A stretch of 64,000 nucleotides of DNA from Variovorax sp. EL159 (lineage in GTDB: Bacteria; Pseudomonadota; Gammaproteobacteria; Burkholderiales; Burkholderiaceae_C), in the NCBI RefSeq assembly GCF_900100965.1, contig NZ_FMUJ01000003.1, positions 248,001-312,000 on the forward strand. Direction: 5' to 3'. The first letter of the stretch is position 1, and every line of letters begins with the position of its first letter. Below, piece after piece: positions 26,198-35,509 of the stretch. Both the position numbers and the translations under genes were made by a program. The notes below the pieces were generated by a model that saw only the letters and a list, made by a program, of their open reading frames with translations, had not been told where the DNA came from and made no database searches.

Positions 26198-27022
26198 ATG
26201 GCATTCAAAGTCTGGTTCATCACAGGCACCTCCCGCGGACTTGGCCGCGTATGGGCGCAGGCAGCGCTGGCGCGCGGCGACAAGGTCGTGGCGACGGCTC
26301 GCTCCGTCGAGTCGCTCGCGCCGCTCGTGGCGCGGTACGGCGACGCGGTCCTGCCGCTGACGCTCGACGTCGCGGATCGCGATGCGGTCTTCGCGGCAAT
26401 CGACACGGCAATGGCCCATTTCGGCCGGTTGGACGTGGTTGTCAGCAACGCCGGCTATGCCTTGTTTGGCACCATCGAGGAAAGCAGCGAACCGCAGGCG
26501 CGCGCGCAGTTCGACACCAACCTGTTCGGCACGCTCTGGGTCATCCAGGCGGCACTGCCGCACCTGCGGGCACAGGGCAGGGGGCACGTCCTCGTGACAT
26601 CGAGCGTGGCGGGTGTCATCACCTTTCCCACGGCGGGCGTCTACAACGCGACCAAGTGGGCGGTCGAAGGGCTGACGGAAACGCTGGCGTCGGAAGTCGG
26701 CGCCTTCGGCATCAAGGTGACGCTCGTCGAGCCCGGGGGCTACGACACGGATTGGCGTGGCGACTCCGCGATCAGCGCCGAGCCGCTGCCTGCCTATGAA
26801 GAACTGCGCCAGAAGATCAAGGCGATGAGCGCCAACCGGGTCTTGGGCCATCCGGCCGCGACGGCATCGGCGATCCTTGCCGTCGTCGATGCCGAAGCGC
26901 CGCCGCTGCGGCTCTTTCTCGGCAAGGCGGGTTTGCCCGCCGCGAAGCAGGCCTATGCGCAACGCATGTCGACATGGGAAGCCTGGTCGGCCATCTCCGA
27001 GGAAGCGCAAGGCGCGGCGTGA
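26198..27022 (+). CDS. Short-chain dehydrogenase/reductase (SDR)
   Basis: A 274-residue NAD(P)-dependent oxidoreductase of the classical SDR family. Cofactor motif TGTSRGLG (9-16), NAG at 84-86 and the active site Ser135/136, Tyr149 and Lys153 (YNATK) are intact. The substrate is unknown. Start 26198 has a weak ribosome site (GAAAGG eleven bases upstream). Divergent from the AraC regulator; a terminator hairpin overlaps its stop codon. Confidence 0.94.
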   Translation: MAFKVWFITGTSRGLGRVWAQAALARGDKVVATARSVESLAPLVARYGDAVLPLTLDVADRDAVFAAIDTAMAHFGRLDVVVSNAGYALFGTIEESSEPQARAQFDTNLFGTLWVIQAALPHLRAQGRGHVLVTSSVAGVITFPTAGVYNATKWAVEGLTETLASEVGAFGIKVTLVEPGGYDTDWRGDSAISAEPLPAYEELRQKIKAMSANRVLGHPAATASAILAVVDAEAPPLRLFLGKAGLPAAKQAYAQRMSTWEAWSAISEEAQGAA

Positions 27023-27056
27023 GCGCCTTGCCTGGCGCCGCGCCGCATTTCTTTTT
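27007..27056 (+). terminator. Intrinsic terminator overlapping the SDR stop codon
   Basis: Arms GCAAGGCGC (27007-27015) and GCGCCTTGC (27023-27031) enclose a 7-base loop that contains the SDR stop codon. A second pairing GGCGCGGCG/CGCCGCGCC overlaps it, and a T-rich stretch (TTTCTTTTT) follows at 27048-27056. This fits a rho-independent end for the SDR transcript, immediately before the convergent fusA2 gene. Confidence 0.7.
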
Positions 27057-29116
27057 CAGTCGTCTTCGTGCACCCGGTACTGGTCCATCAGCGTTCGCTG
27101 GACAGTCGGCGGCACAGCTTCGTAGTGCGACAACGCGATGGTGTAGCGGCCCTGGCCGCTGGTCATCGCGTTGAGCCGCGACTGGTAGTTGGCCAGCTCG
27201 GCCTCGGGCACCTGCCCGCCGACAGCCACGGTGCCGCCGCCCGCGGCCGACGTTCCGGTGACCAGGCCGCGTCGTGACGACAGGTCGCTCACGACGTCGC
27301 CGACGGAATGCTCGGGCACGGCAATCTCGATCTGGACGATCGGCTCGAGCACGACCGGCTTGGCCTCGCGGATTGCGGCCATGAAGGCCTTGCGGCCGGC
27401 GGTCGCGAAGGCGATGTCCTTGCTGTCGACGCTGTGGTGCTTGCCGTCGTGCACCACCACGCGCACATCGACCACGGGGTAGCCCGCAATCGCGCCGCAC
27501 GCCAGCACTTCGCGCACGCCTTTCTCGACGGCGGGGATGAACTGGCCCGGAATGGCGCCGCCCCTGACTTCGTCGCCGAACTGGAAGCCCGCACCGCGCG
27601 CCATCGGCTCGATGCGCAGGAAGACTTCGCCGAACTGGCCGGCACCGCCGGTCTGCTTCTTGTGGCGGTGATGGCCCGCGGCTGGCGCGGTCACGGTCTC
27701 GCGGTAGGCGATGTGCGGCGCCCGCGTCTGGACTTCGAAGCGGTACACCTCGCGCAGGCGCTCGAGCACGATGCGCAGGTGGAGCTCGCCGAGCCCGTAG
27801 AGCACCGTCTCGTTGGTCGCGGCCACATGCTCGATGCGCAGGCACGGGTCTTCGGCCGTGAGCTTGCCGAGGATCTCCCAGGCGCGCTGCTCGTCGCCAC
27901 GGCGCTTGGGCTCCACGGCCAGGCCGTACACCGGCACCGGGAACGCCAGCGGCGCGAGATGGACATGGCTGTCTTCGGCCGCATCGTGCAGCACGGCGTC
28001 GAAATGGATCTCGTCGACCTTGGCCACCGCCACGATGTCGCCCGGCACCGCGTGCGACACCTCGACGTGGTCCTTGCCCTGCAGCATGAACAGGTGCCCC
28101 ACCTTGAAAGGCTTGCGGCCGTCGCCGATGTAGAGCTGGCTGTCGCGCGTGACCGTGCCCTGGTGCACGCGGAAGATGCCCATCTTGCCGACATAGGGGT
28201 CGATGGTGACCTTGAACACATGCGCCAGCACGTGCAGCGACGGGTCGGGCCTGGCCTCCATGGGCTTGGCCTCGGCACCTTCGCCAATGATGAAGTCCGG
28301 TGGGTTGGCCTCGGTGGGGTTGGGCAGCAGCTTGACGATCACGTCCAGCAACTCGGCCACGCCGGCGCCGCTGCGCGACGAGACGAAGCACACCGGGATC
28401 AGGTGGCCTTCGCGCAGTGCCTGCTCGAGAGGCGCGTGCAGCTCGGCCGGGTTCACGTCGCCTTCTTCGAGGTAGCGGTCGACGAAGGCCGCGTCGACCT
28501 CGACCACTTGCTCCACCAGCGCGCGGTGCGCCGCTTCGACAGGGCCGAAGTCGGACTGCCCGAAGCGGTTGAAGAAGCAGTCGATCACCTGCTTGCCAAC
28601 CCCGTCGGGCAGGTTCAGCGGCAGGCATTCGCGGCCGAAGGTCGCCTGGATGTCGGCCAGAAGGCCCGCCAGCGAGACGCCCTGCGAGTCGATCTTGTTG
28701 ACGATGATCATGCGGGTGAGGTGGCGCGAGGCCGCGTACTCCATCATGCGCACCGCCATCGGCTCGATGCCGGTCGCGGCATTGATGACCACCGCCGCCG
28801 TCTCGACCGCCTCCAAGGCCGGCAGGCTCTGGCCGAGAAAGTCGGGGCCGCCAGGCGTGTCGATGAAGTGGATGCGGGTGCCGGCGTGCGTGAGGTGCAT
28901 CACCGATGCGTTGAGCGAGTGCTGCATGCGTCGCTCGAGCGGGTCGTGGTCGCTGACGGTGCTGCCGCGCTCGATGCTGCCGCAAGCTTTGATGGCACCC
29001 GCCTTGAACAACAAGGCCTCGGCGAGGGAGCTTTTGCCGGCGGCCGCTGCGCCAACGAGCGCCAGCGTTCGCACTGCTTCCATTTCGGCCGCGAGGCCGT
29101 TCGATCGGCTTGGCAT
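27056..29116 (-). CDS. fusA2: Elongation factor G-like GTPase (EF-G2)
   Basis: A 686-residue translational-GTPase paralogue of EF-G with the full domain set (G domain, domain II, III, IV and V). G1 is GAAAAGKSS (22-30), G4 is NKID (140-143). G3 reads DTPGG where EF-G has DTPGH, so the His that activates water for GTP hydrolysis is missing, and the switch I motif RGITI is replaced by MQHSL. These traits match the EF-G-like second copies of bacteria rather than the housekeeping EF-G. ATG 29116 has AAAGGAG upstream. It sits between a sugar operon and an SDR, away from any ribosomal genes. Confidence 0.9.
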   Translation of the reverse strand: MPSRSNGLAAEMEAVRTLALVGAAAAGKSSLAEALLFKAGAIKACGSIERGSTVSDHDPLERRMQHSLNASVMHLTHAGTRIHFIDTPGGPDFLGQSLPALEAVETAAVVINAATGIEPMAVRMMEYAASRHLTRMIIVNKIDSQGVSLAGLLADIQATFGRECLPLNLPDGVGKQVIDCFFNRFGQSDFGPVEAAHRALVEQVVEVDAAFVDRYLEEGDVNPAELHAPLEQALREGHLIPVCFVSSRSGAGVAELLDVIVKLLPNPTEANPPDFIIGEGAEAKPMEARPDPSLHVLAHVFKVTIDPYVGKMGIFRVHQGTVTRDSQLYIGDGRKPFKVGHLFMLQGKDHVEVSHAVPGDIVAVAKVDEIHFDAVLHDAAEDSHVHLAPLAFPVPVYGLAVEPKRRGDEQRAWEILGKLTAEDPCLRIEHVAATNETVLYGLGELHLRIVLERLREVYRFEVQTRAPHIAYRETVTAPAAGHHRHKKQTGGAGQFGEVFLRIEPMARGAGFQFGDEVRGGAIPGQFIPAVEKGVREVLACGAIAGYPVVDVRVVVHDGKHHSVDSKDIAFATAGRKAFMAAIREAKPVVLEPIVQIEIAVPEHSVGDVVSDLSSRRGLVTGTSAAGGGTVAVGGQVPEAELANYQSRLNAMTSGQGRYTIALSHYEAVPPTVQRTLMDQYRVHEDD

Positions 29117-29262
29117 GGCTGGACTCCTTTGCGCGTCCGGAAGGCCAGCCCGGTGGCCTGCTAGGGCTTGGGCGCGGCGCGTGGACGTCGAGCCAGCGTA
29201 CGGGATTGACCGTGCCGATGCAAGTCGATGGCCGGCGCGTGGGTCCGTTCCCCTTTGAACGG

Positions 29263-29282
29263 GCCGGCCAGATAGGGCCGGC
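29263..29282. terminator. Hairpin after the sugar ABC operon
   Basis: GCCGGCC and GGCCGGC flank a 6-base loop, and a further inverted repeat CCGTTC/GAACGG lies at 29245-29262. They lie between the last permease gene (stop 29314) and fusA2. A TTTT follows on the plus strand only, so for the minus-strand operon the call rests mainly on position. Confidence 0.45.
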
Positions 29283-29313
29283 TTTTCGCCGCGCTTGCGC
29301 GCTGCAGCAGCCC

Positions 29314-30357
29314 TCAGCCCTGCTTGCGCATCGCGAAGCAGGCCCCGGCCACGAGGATGAAGGCCCCGATGATGACTTTCTGCCAGGTGCTCGGCACGCC
29401 CGCCAGGATGAGCACGTTGTTGATGAGCGTGACCAGCACCACGCCGAGCAGCGTGCCGCCCACGGTGCCACTGCCGCCGGTGATGCGCGCGCCGCCGAGG
29501 ATCACGGCGGCGATCACGTCCAGCTCGTTGCCCACCAGGTCGAAAGGGTTGGCCAGCCGCGTGCTCGACACATGCACGATGCCCGCAAGGCCCGACAGGA
29601 AGCCCGCGTACGCGAACACGAAGATGTGAACGGTGCGCAGGTTGTAGCCCAGCCGCTCCGCAATCGCCAGGCTGCCGCCGATGGCGTACACCGCGCGGCC
29701 GATCAGCGTGCGGTTCAGCAGCCACCAGGTGAGAAGCGCAGCCCCCACCAGCACCAGCACGGTGGCCGGCAGCACCGCATGCAGGCCCTGCGGCGTGTCG
29801 AAGCGCCAGAGTGCGAGCTTGCCGAAGGCATCCATCGGCAGCGGCACGTTCATGAAGAACACGGTGCCCACAAAGGTCAGCAGGATGCCGCGGTACAGGT
29901 ACTGCGTGCCGATGGTCACGATCAGCGAGGGCGCCTTGAGCCAATGCACCAGCAGGCCGTTGAGCACGCCGAGCAGCGCGCCGCTGGCCGCGCCCGCCAC
30001 CAGCAGCAGCGCGATGGGTGCTTCCGGAAAGTAGTTCAGCACGAGCTTGGTGATGCTGTACATCGTGAGCGCGGCAATCGCCGCGAACGACACGTCGATG
30101 CCGCCCGCGGCCAGCACGATCAGCACGCCGAGCGCGAACAGGCCCAGCACCGTGCAGGCGCGCACGATGTCGAACAGCACCGGCAGCTGGAAGAAGCTCG
30201 GGTTGATCGCGCCCACCACCAGGCTCACCAGCACGATCAGCGCCAGTGTGAAGACCGAGGGGCGTTGCGCGAGCCATTGGCGCCAGGACGTGCGCGCCCT
30301 GGGTTCGGGCGTTGCGGGCACAGCGGTGGTGTGCGCTTGCATGGTGGAAGCCGTCAT
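29314..30357 (-). CDS. Sugar ABC transporter permease (last gene of the operon)
   Basis: A 347-residue inner-membrane permease of the RbsC/XylH family (BPD_transp_2) with about ten hydrophobic helices. Visible family segments are LGVLIVLAAGGIDVSFAAIA, SLIVTIGTQYLYRGILLTFV, IGGSLAIAERLGYN and AAVILGGARITGGSGTVGGT. Its start overlaps the stop of the ATPase gene (ATGA type), so translation is coupled. It pairs with the second permease at 32972-34024 to form the membrane part of a pentose importer. Confidence 0.93.
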   Translation of the reverse strand: MTASTMQAHTTAVPATPEPRARTSWRQWLAQRPSVFTLALIVLVSLVVGAINPSFFQLPVLFDIVRACTVLGLFALGVLIVLAAGGIDVSFAAIAALTMYSITKLVLNYFPEAPIALLLVAGAASGALLGVLNGLLVHWLKAPSLIVTIGTQYLYRGILLTFVGTVFFMNVPLPMDAFGKLALWRFDTPQGLHAVLPATVLVLVGAALLTWWLLNRTLIGRAVYAIGGSLAIAERLGYNLRTVHIFVFAYAGFLSGLAGIVHVSSTRLANPFDLVGNELDVIAAVILGGARITGGSGTVGGTLLGVVLVTLINNVLILAGVPSTWQKVIIGAFILVAGACFAMRKQG

Positions 30358-31943
30358 GAGAATGCGGGAGAGGGGGTATCGGAAACCAGCGCGCGGTACA
30401 GCTCGCTTTCGGGCAGCCCTTGCGCGTCGAAGTCGTGGGCGATGCGGCCCTTGCGCATCAGCAGGATGCGGTCGCAGTTCTGCAGCAGTTCCTGCAGGTC
30501 ATCGCTGACCAGGATCACGCCCAGCCCTTGTTCGGCCAGCCGCTGCACGATGCGGTAGATGGTGTCCTTGGAGCCGACGTCCACGCCCACGGTCGGGCCA
30601 TGCAGGATCAGCACACGCGGATCGATGGCGAGCCAGCGCCCGATCAGCACGCGCTGCTGGTTGCCGCCCGAGAGCGACTGCACGGGGCGGTCCACATCGG
30701 GCGTGGCGATCTGCAGGTCGGCCACCGTGCGTTCGGCCAGCGCCTGGCACTGGCGCGCATCGAGCGCGCCGAAGCGGCCGCGCAGGCGGTTGAGCACCGC
30801 CGTGACGATGTTGTCGCGGATCGGCTTGTCGAGAAAAAGGCCCTCGCTGAGCCGGTCTTCGGGCACATAGCCGATGCCCTGGCGAATGCCGTCGACGGGT
30901 GTCTTCAGCACGATCTCTTTTCCGGCGAGCGCGATGCGGCCCCGGTCTGCGGCCTGCACGCCCGCGAGCGCCATCGCCAGTTCGTTGCGGCCCGAGTCGA
31001 GCAGCCCGGTGATGCCCAGGATCTCGCCCTTGTGCAGCGTGAAGCCGACGTCGCTGAACTGCGCGCCGCGGCCCAGCGCCTCGACCTTCAGCAACGCGTC
31101 GCCGTCGTGCGAGCGGTGGCGGTAGCGTGCGCCATCGAGCTGCTTGCCGGTCATCCAGTGCGCGAGTTCGGCCTTGGTGAAGTCCTTGATCGGCCCCTGC
31201 GCGACCTTGGTGCCGTCGCGGAACACGATGGCCTGGCCGCCCATGGCCATGCACTCGTCGAGCTTGTGGCTCACGAACAGCACCGCCACGTCTTGCGCGC
31301 GCAGTGCCTCGACCACGTGCACGAGGTTGTCCACTTCCTTCTGCGTGAGCGAGGTGGTGGGCTCGTCCATGATGACCATGCGCGCCCGCGTGGCCACGGC
31401 GCGTGCGATCGCCACCAGCTGGCGCGTGGCAATCGGCAGCTCGTCGACGCGGCGCGCCAGGAAGGCGGCGTCGGTCGGCAGCTTCACCGTCTGCAGCGCG
31501 CGCACGGCCGTGGCCGCCACCGCCTTGCGGTCGAAGCGCCGTGCCAGCTTGCCGCTGGTGCTCACCAGCTGCTCGCTGAGCGCGACGTTCTCGGCCACGC
31601 TCATGTTCGGCAGCAAGGACAGGTCCTGGTAGACCGTCTCGATGCCGAGCGTGAGCGCCTGCAGCGGCGACAGCGCATCGTGCGGCTTGCCGTCGATCAC
31701 GATGCGGCCCTGGCTCGGCGGCTGCGCACCCGAGATGATCTTGATCAGCGTGCTCTTGCCGCAGCCGTTCTCGCCGAGCAGGTGGTAGATCTCGCCGGCC
31801 TCGATCGTGAGGTCGATGCCGCGCAGCGCATGCACGCCCGCAAAGCGCTTGTGCACGTCCTGCACTTCAAGAAAGACGCGGCGCCCCGCCGGCGCGGCCG
31901 GGGCGTGCGAGGCGCGTGGGGAGGGCGCTGCTGCAAGGGTCAT
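30354..31943 (-). CDS. Sugar ABC transporter ATP-binding protein (double NBD, RbsA/MglA type)
   Basis: A 529-residue protein with two fused nucleotide-binding domains, as in RbsA. The first has Walker A GENGCGKST and Walker B VIMDEPTTSLT but a degenerate signature (LPIATRQLVAIARA). The second has a degenerate Walker A (GLLDSGRNELA), a good signature (LSGGNQQRVLIGRWLA) and the sequence LILHGPTVGVDVGSK where LILDEPT is usual, so Walker B Asp and the catalytic Glu are changed to His-Gly. ATP hydrolysis would then depend on the first site. ATG 31943 follows the binding-protein gene by 11 bp. Confidence 0.92.
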   Translation of the reverse strand: MTLAAAPSPRASHAPAAPAGRRVFLEVQDVHKRFAGVHALRGIDLTIEAGEIYHLLGENGCGKSTLIKIISGAQPPSQGRIVIDGKPHDALSPLQALTLGIETVYQDLSLLPNMSVAENVALSEQLVSTSGKLARRFDRKAVAATAVRALQTVKLPTDAAFLARRVDELPIATRQLVAIARAVATRARMVIMDEPTTSLTQKEVDNLVHVVEALRAQDVAVLFVSHKLDECMAMGGQAIVFRDGTKVAQGPIKDFTKAELAHWMTGKQLDGARYRHRSHDGDALLKVEALGRGAQFSDVGFTLHKGEILGITGLLDSGRNELAMALAGVQAADRGRIALAGKEIVLKTPVDGIRQGIGYVPEDRLSEGLFLDKPIRDNIVTAVLNRLRGRFGALDARQCQALAERTVADLQIATPDVDRPVQSLSGGNQQRVLIGRWLAIDPRVLILHGPTVGVDVGSKDTIYRIVQRLAEQGLGVILVSDDLQELLQNCDRILLMRKGRIAHDFDAQGLPESELYRALVSDTPSPAFS

Positions 31944-31954
31944 GATTCGCAGGC

Positions 31955-32959
31955 TCAGAAGGCGTACTTCTTGTAGTTCTGCTTGTCGACCTCGACCCAG
32001 GCCTGGCCCGTGACGATGATGCCGACGCCCGGGCCCTTCTTGACCGAGACCTTGTTGTAGCCCGGCACGCCCATGTCGGCGCCGTCGGTGATGGTCTTGC
32101 CGTCGATCAGCATCTTGGCCGCCTTGTTCATGACGAGGCCGGCGTCCTTCGGGTCCCAGAAGGCGATGCCGCCCACCGCGCCCGATTCGAGGAACTTGGC
32201 CGCCTCGCTCGGCAGGCCCGTGCCGAACACGCAGACCTTGCCTTGCAGGCCAGCTTCTTCCACGGCGCGGCCGATGCCCAGCACGTCGAGCGACGACGAG
32301 CCCTGGAAGCCCTTCAGGTCGGGGTGCTTGCGCAGCATTTCCTTGGCCTTGCCGTAGGCCTTCTCGGCGTCGTTGAGCGATTCGTTCTTGGCATCGACCA
32401 GCTGCATCTTGGGGTACTTCTTGGCATTCGACGCGCCGCCGTCGGCCCACTGCACCTGCGACTGGCTACCCAGCGAGCCGACCAGCGAGGTCCACTTGCC
32501 CTGCTGGCCCATGCAGGCCGCCAGGCGTTCGTTGATGCGCGCGCCGTAGGCCGTGTTGTCGAAGGCCTCGATGTCGACCATGGTGTTCTTCTGGTTGTCG
32601 GCCTCGTGCGTCACGACCTTGATGCCGCGCTCCATCGCGCGCTTGAGCACGGGCTCGAGCGTGGGCGGGTCCATCGAGACCACGGCGATGGCGTCGACCT
32701 TCTTGGCCACCAGGTCTTCGACCAGCCGTTGCTGCTGCGCGGCGTCCGACTGGGCCGGGCCGATCTGGCGCGTGGCCACGCCCGGCGTGTTGGCGCCGAA
32801 CTCCTTCACGCCCACTTCCATGCGGTTGAACCAGCTGATGCCCGTGATCTTGACCACGGTGACGATGTCTTGCGGCTTGCCTTGCGCGTGCAGTGCCGAG
32901 GCAAAGGCCACGGTGGTCAGTGCGAGTGCGGTGCAGGCGATCTTTGTTTTCTTCAGCAT
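31955..32959 (-). CDS. Periplasmic sugar-binding protein of the ABC transporter
   Basis: A 334-residue substrate-binding protein of the ribose/autoinducer-2 type (Peripla_BP_4). It has a Sec signal (KIACTALALTTVAFASALHA, cleaved before QGK) and family segments VVKITGISWFNRMEVGVKEF, KKVDAIAVVSMDPPTLEPVL, VVTHEADNQKNTMVDIEAFD and GFQGSSSLDVLGIGRAVEEA. It resembles LsrB/RhaS-like receptors; operon context argues for a pentose or deoxypentose ligand. Start 32959 has AGGAGAC upstream. Confidence 0.92.
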   Translation of the reverse strand: MLKKTKIACTALALTTVAFASALHAQGKPQDIVTVVKITGISWFNRMEVGVKEFGANTPGVATRQIGPAQSDAAQQQRLVEDLVAKKVDAIAVVSMDPPTLEPVLKRAMERGIKVVTHEADNQKNTMVDIEAFDNTAYGARINERLAACMGQQGKWTSLVGSLGSQSQVQWADGGASNAKKYPKMQLVDAKNESLNDAEKAYGKAKEMLRKHPDLKGFQGSSSLDVLGIGRAVEEAGLQGKVCVFGTGLPSEAAKFLESGAVGGIAFWDPKDAGLVMNKAAKMLIDGKTITDGADMGVPGYNKVSVKKGPGVGIIVTGQAWVEVDKQNYKKYAF

Positions 32960-32971
32960 CTCTTTTGTCTC

Positions 32972-34024
32972 CTAGCCCTCGAGGTTTCTTTGCGTCGCGC
33001 CAGGAGGGGGCTGATGCGGCGGTGCGCTGGTGCGCGCAGTGGAAAGAAAGGCACGCAGGTCCTGCAGGCCGAAGCGCCCGTAGGCCAGGAAGAACAGCAG
33101 CAACAGGCCCCAGGCGCAGTCGCGGAAGAAGTTGGAGATTTCCAGCAGGTTGAAGGTGCTCGACAGCAGCTGCAGCGCCACCGCCGAGAAGAACAGGCAC
33201 ACCATGCGCCCGTAGCCGCCTTGCGGCCGCACACCCGCCATCACCGTGATGAGGATGGCGATCAGCAGGTAGGAGTTGCCGTAGTCCGACTTCACGCTGG
33301 CAGTGCGCGCGGCGATGATCACGCCGGCCACGGCCGCGAGGAAGCCGCACAGCGCATAGGTGGCGATCAGCATGCGGGCCTGCGAGATGCCGGCGTAGCG
33401 CGCTGCCTTGGCGTTGGTGCCGAGCAGGAACAGTCGGATGCCGAAGGGGCTCTGCCGCAGCAGCCAGCCGACGGCCAGCAGCAGGGCAAGGAAGATCACG
33501 AACGGAATCGGTACGCCCAGCACCATCTCGTTGCCGATGGCCGAGAGCGCTTCGGCATCGCCCACGCGCAGGCTCGAACCACCCGTGAGCACTACGGCCA
33601 GGCCGGTGTAGAGCAGTTGCGTGCCCAGCGTGCAGAGGATGGGCGTGAGGCCCGCCTTGGCGATCAGCACGCCGTTCAGCAGCCCGCCCGCCAAACCCAC
33701 CGCCAGCGCAACGGCGGCGAACCAGCCGGTGTAGAGCCACGGCGACACATCGGGTGCGGCCAGTTGCGGCGCGAGCGTGGCGGCCACCACGCCCGCCAGG
33801 TTGGCCAGCGCCACGCCCGACAGGTCGATGCCGCCGTTGCCCGAGATCATCGACAGCGCCACGCCCATGGCCAGCAGGCCGAGCTCGGGCAGCTGGCCGC
33901 CCATGGACTGGAAGTTGTAGACGTCGAGAAAGTCTCCTTTGGAGAGCACCGTCGCCACCACGAGGATGAGCACGTTGATGCCAACCAGGAAGTTGAGTTC
34001 GCGGTCTGAAAACTTGAGCTTCAT
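32972..34024 (-). CDS. Sugar ABC transporter permease
   Basis: A 350-residue RbsC-type permease with about ten hydrophobic helices. Segments include LAMGVALSMISGNGGIDLSG, LVGINVLILVVATVLSKGD, GLTPILCTLGTQLLYTGLAV and LIAILITVMAGVRPQGGYGR. ATG 34024 is preceded by AGGACC. It lies between ribokinase and the binding protein and forms the membrane channel with the permease encoded at 29314-30357. Confidence 0.93.
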   Translation of the reverse strand: MKLKFSDRELNFLVGINVLILVVATVLSKGDFLDVYNFQSMGGQLPELGLLAMGVALSMISGNGGIDLSGVALANLAGVVAATLAPQLAAPDVSPWLYTGWFAAVALAVGLAGGLLNGVLIAKAGLTPILCTLGTQLLYTGLAVVLTGGSSLRVGDAEALSAIGNEMVLGVPIPFVIFLALLLAVGWLLRQSPFGIRLFLLGTNAKAARYAGISQARMLIATYALCGFLAAVAGVIIAARTASVKSDYGNSYLLIAILITVMAGVRPQGGYGRMVCLFFSAVALQLLSSTFNLLEISNFFRDCAWGLLLLFFLAYGRFGLQDLRAFLSTARTSAPPHQPPPGATQRNLEG

Positions 34025-34043
34025 GGGCAGGGTCCTGGTCCTG

Positions 34044-35000
34044 TCAGACGGCTTGGGCTAGGGCTTGGCCCAGCAGCGCATCGACCTCGGCGCGGGTGGG
34101 CATCGAGGGCGCCGTGCCGGCACGTGTCACCGAGATGGCGGCCACCGCCGCACCGAAGCGTGCCGCCTCGCGGGCGGTAGCGCCTTCGGCCAGCGCGGTT
34201 GCAAAACCGCCGTTGAAGGCGTCGCCGGCGCCGGCGGTTTCTTTCACCGCGCCGGCGTGGAACACCGGAATGTGCTCGGAGCCGCTGGCGCTGTGCAGCA
34301 GGGCGCCCTTGTCGCCGAGCGTGATGAGCGCGCAGCCCACGCCCTTTGAAAGGAAGAAGTCGCCCGCGCGGCGCGCGTCCTCGATGGTTTCGACGGGCAT
34401 GCCGCTCAGTGCGGCGGCTTCGTGCTCGTTGGGCGTGATGTAGTCGCACAGCGCATAGAGCGCGTCGTCGAAGGGCAGGGCGGGCGCGGGGTTGAACACC
34501 GTCACCGTGCCGGCCTCGCGTGCGATCTCCAGCCCGCGGCGCGCGGCGGCGGCCGGTTGTTCGAGCTGTGTGACGAACACGCGCGCGCCGCGGATCGCAT
34601 CGGCTGCCGCATCGACGTCGGCGGCATCGATCAGCGTCGCGGCGCCCGGCACCACGATGATGGCGTTGTCGCCGGTGACTTCATGCACGTAGATGAATGC
34701 TGCACCGGTCGGCTGCGCCGCCACTTGCGGCGCACGCGGCGTGATGCCTTCGCGCGACCACAGTGCGAGGGCGTCATTGCCGAAGGCGTCCTGCCCCAGC
34801 TTCGAGATGAACGTGACGACGGCGCCCGCGCGCGCGGCGGCCACGGCCTGGTTCGACCCTTTGCCACCCGGGCCCATCGCGAAGCCCGAGCCGGCGATGG
34901 TCTGGCCCACGCCCGGAAGGCTGGACGCGCGGAATGCAAGGTCGGCGACGAAGATGCCGAGCACGGCCACGCCGTGCTGCCTGGAAGTGACGACGCTCAT
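34044..35000 (-). CDS. Ribokinase-family sugar kinase (probably pentose or deoxypentose kinase)
   Basis: A 318-residue PfkB/ribokinase-family kinase. Both signatures are seen: GPGGKGSNQAVAAARAGA near the N-terminus, and ETAGAGDAFNGGFATALAEG with the catalytic Asp of GAGD near the C-terminus. In this operon it would phosphorylate the imported pentose at C5 before DeoC. Whether it is a ribokinase or a deoxyribokinase cannot be told from the sequence, but the co-linear deoC favours the latter. Start 35000 is 4 bp after the rbsD/fucU stop. Confidence 0.9.
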   Translation of the reverse strand: MSVVTSRQHGVAVLGIFVADLAFRASSLPGVGQTIAGSGFAMGPGGKGSNQAVAAARAGAVVTFISKLGQDAFGNDALALWSREGITPRAPQVAAQPTGAAFIYVHEVTGDNAIIVVPGAATLIDAADVDAAADAIRGARVFVTQLEQPAAAARRGLEIAREAGTVTVFNPAPALPFDDALYALCDYITPNEHEAAALSGMPVETIEDARRAGDFFLSKGVGCALITLGDKGALLHSASGSEHIPVFHAGAVKETAGAGDAFNGGFATALAEGATAREAARFGAAVAAISVTRAGTAPSMPTRAEVDALLGQALAQAV

Positions 35001-35004
35001 GGGG

Positions 35005-35457
35005 TCAGGCCTGCGGCGCAAGCACGCCCTTTTTGAAGATGAAGCAGCCGTAGAAGCGGCGCTCGCCGGTGGCGATCACGCAGTAGGCGCGGCGCGCGGC
35101 TTCGTAGAAGGCGAAGCGTTCGATGGAGCCCAGCGGGCGCACGCGCCCCTCGGCCGCGTCGATCTCGCGCTGCATCTCCTGCTGCACCGGTGGGATCTCG
35201 TGCGGCTGGCCCATGATTTCCATGCGGCGTGCCGGGTCGTCCACCGCCTCGTCGAGCGGCAGCACCGACAGGATGGCGCGCGCCGCCTCGGTGGTGCCCA
35301 CGCCGTCGATGCGCAGCAGCCGGCCCAGCGTGGTCTGGCGCGCCACCGAGTCGGCCGGAAAGTTGGCATCGCACAGCACCAGTTCGTCGCCGTGGCCCAT
35401 GGCACGCAAGGCGTACAGCACGTCGGCGTTGAGCAGTGGATGGATGGACTTCAGCAT
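35005..35457 (-). CDS. RbsD/FucU family sugar mutarotase
   Basis: A 150-residue RbsD/FucU protein, which interconverts the anomers or ring forms of ribose or fucose before phosphorylation. The N-terminal half (KSIHPLLNADVLYALRAMGH, then GDELVLCDANFPADS) and the C-terminal ERFAFYEAARRAYCVIATGE match FucU closely. Start 35457 has AGGAG seven bases upstream. It is the first gene after the operator at 35510-35531. Confidence 0.92.
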   Translation of the reverse strand: MLKSIHPLLNADVLYALRAMGHGDELVLCDANFPADSVARQTTLGRLLRIDGVGTTEAARAILSVLPLDEAVDDPARRMEIMGQPHEIPPVQQEMQREIDAAEGRVRPLGSIERFAFYEAARRAYCVIATGERRFYGCFIFKKGVLAPQA

Positions 35458-35509
35458 GTTGTCTCCTGCAAATGGAACTGTTCTTGTGGTCGCAATTCTT
35501 AGTTAAGGA

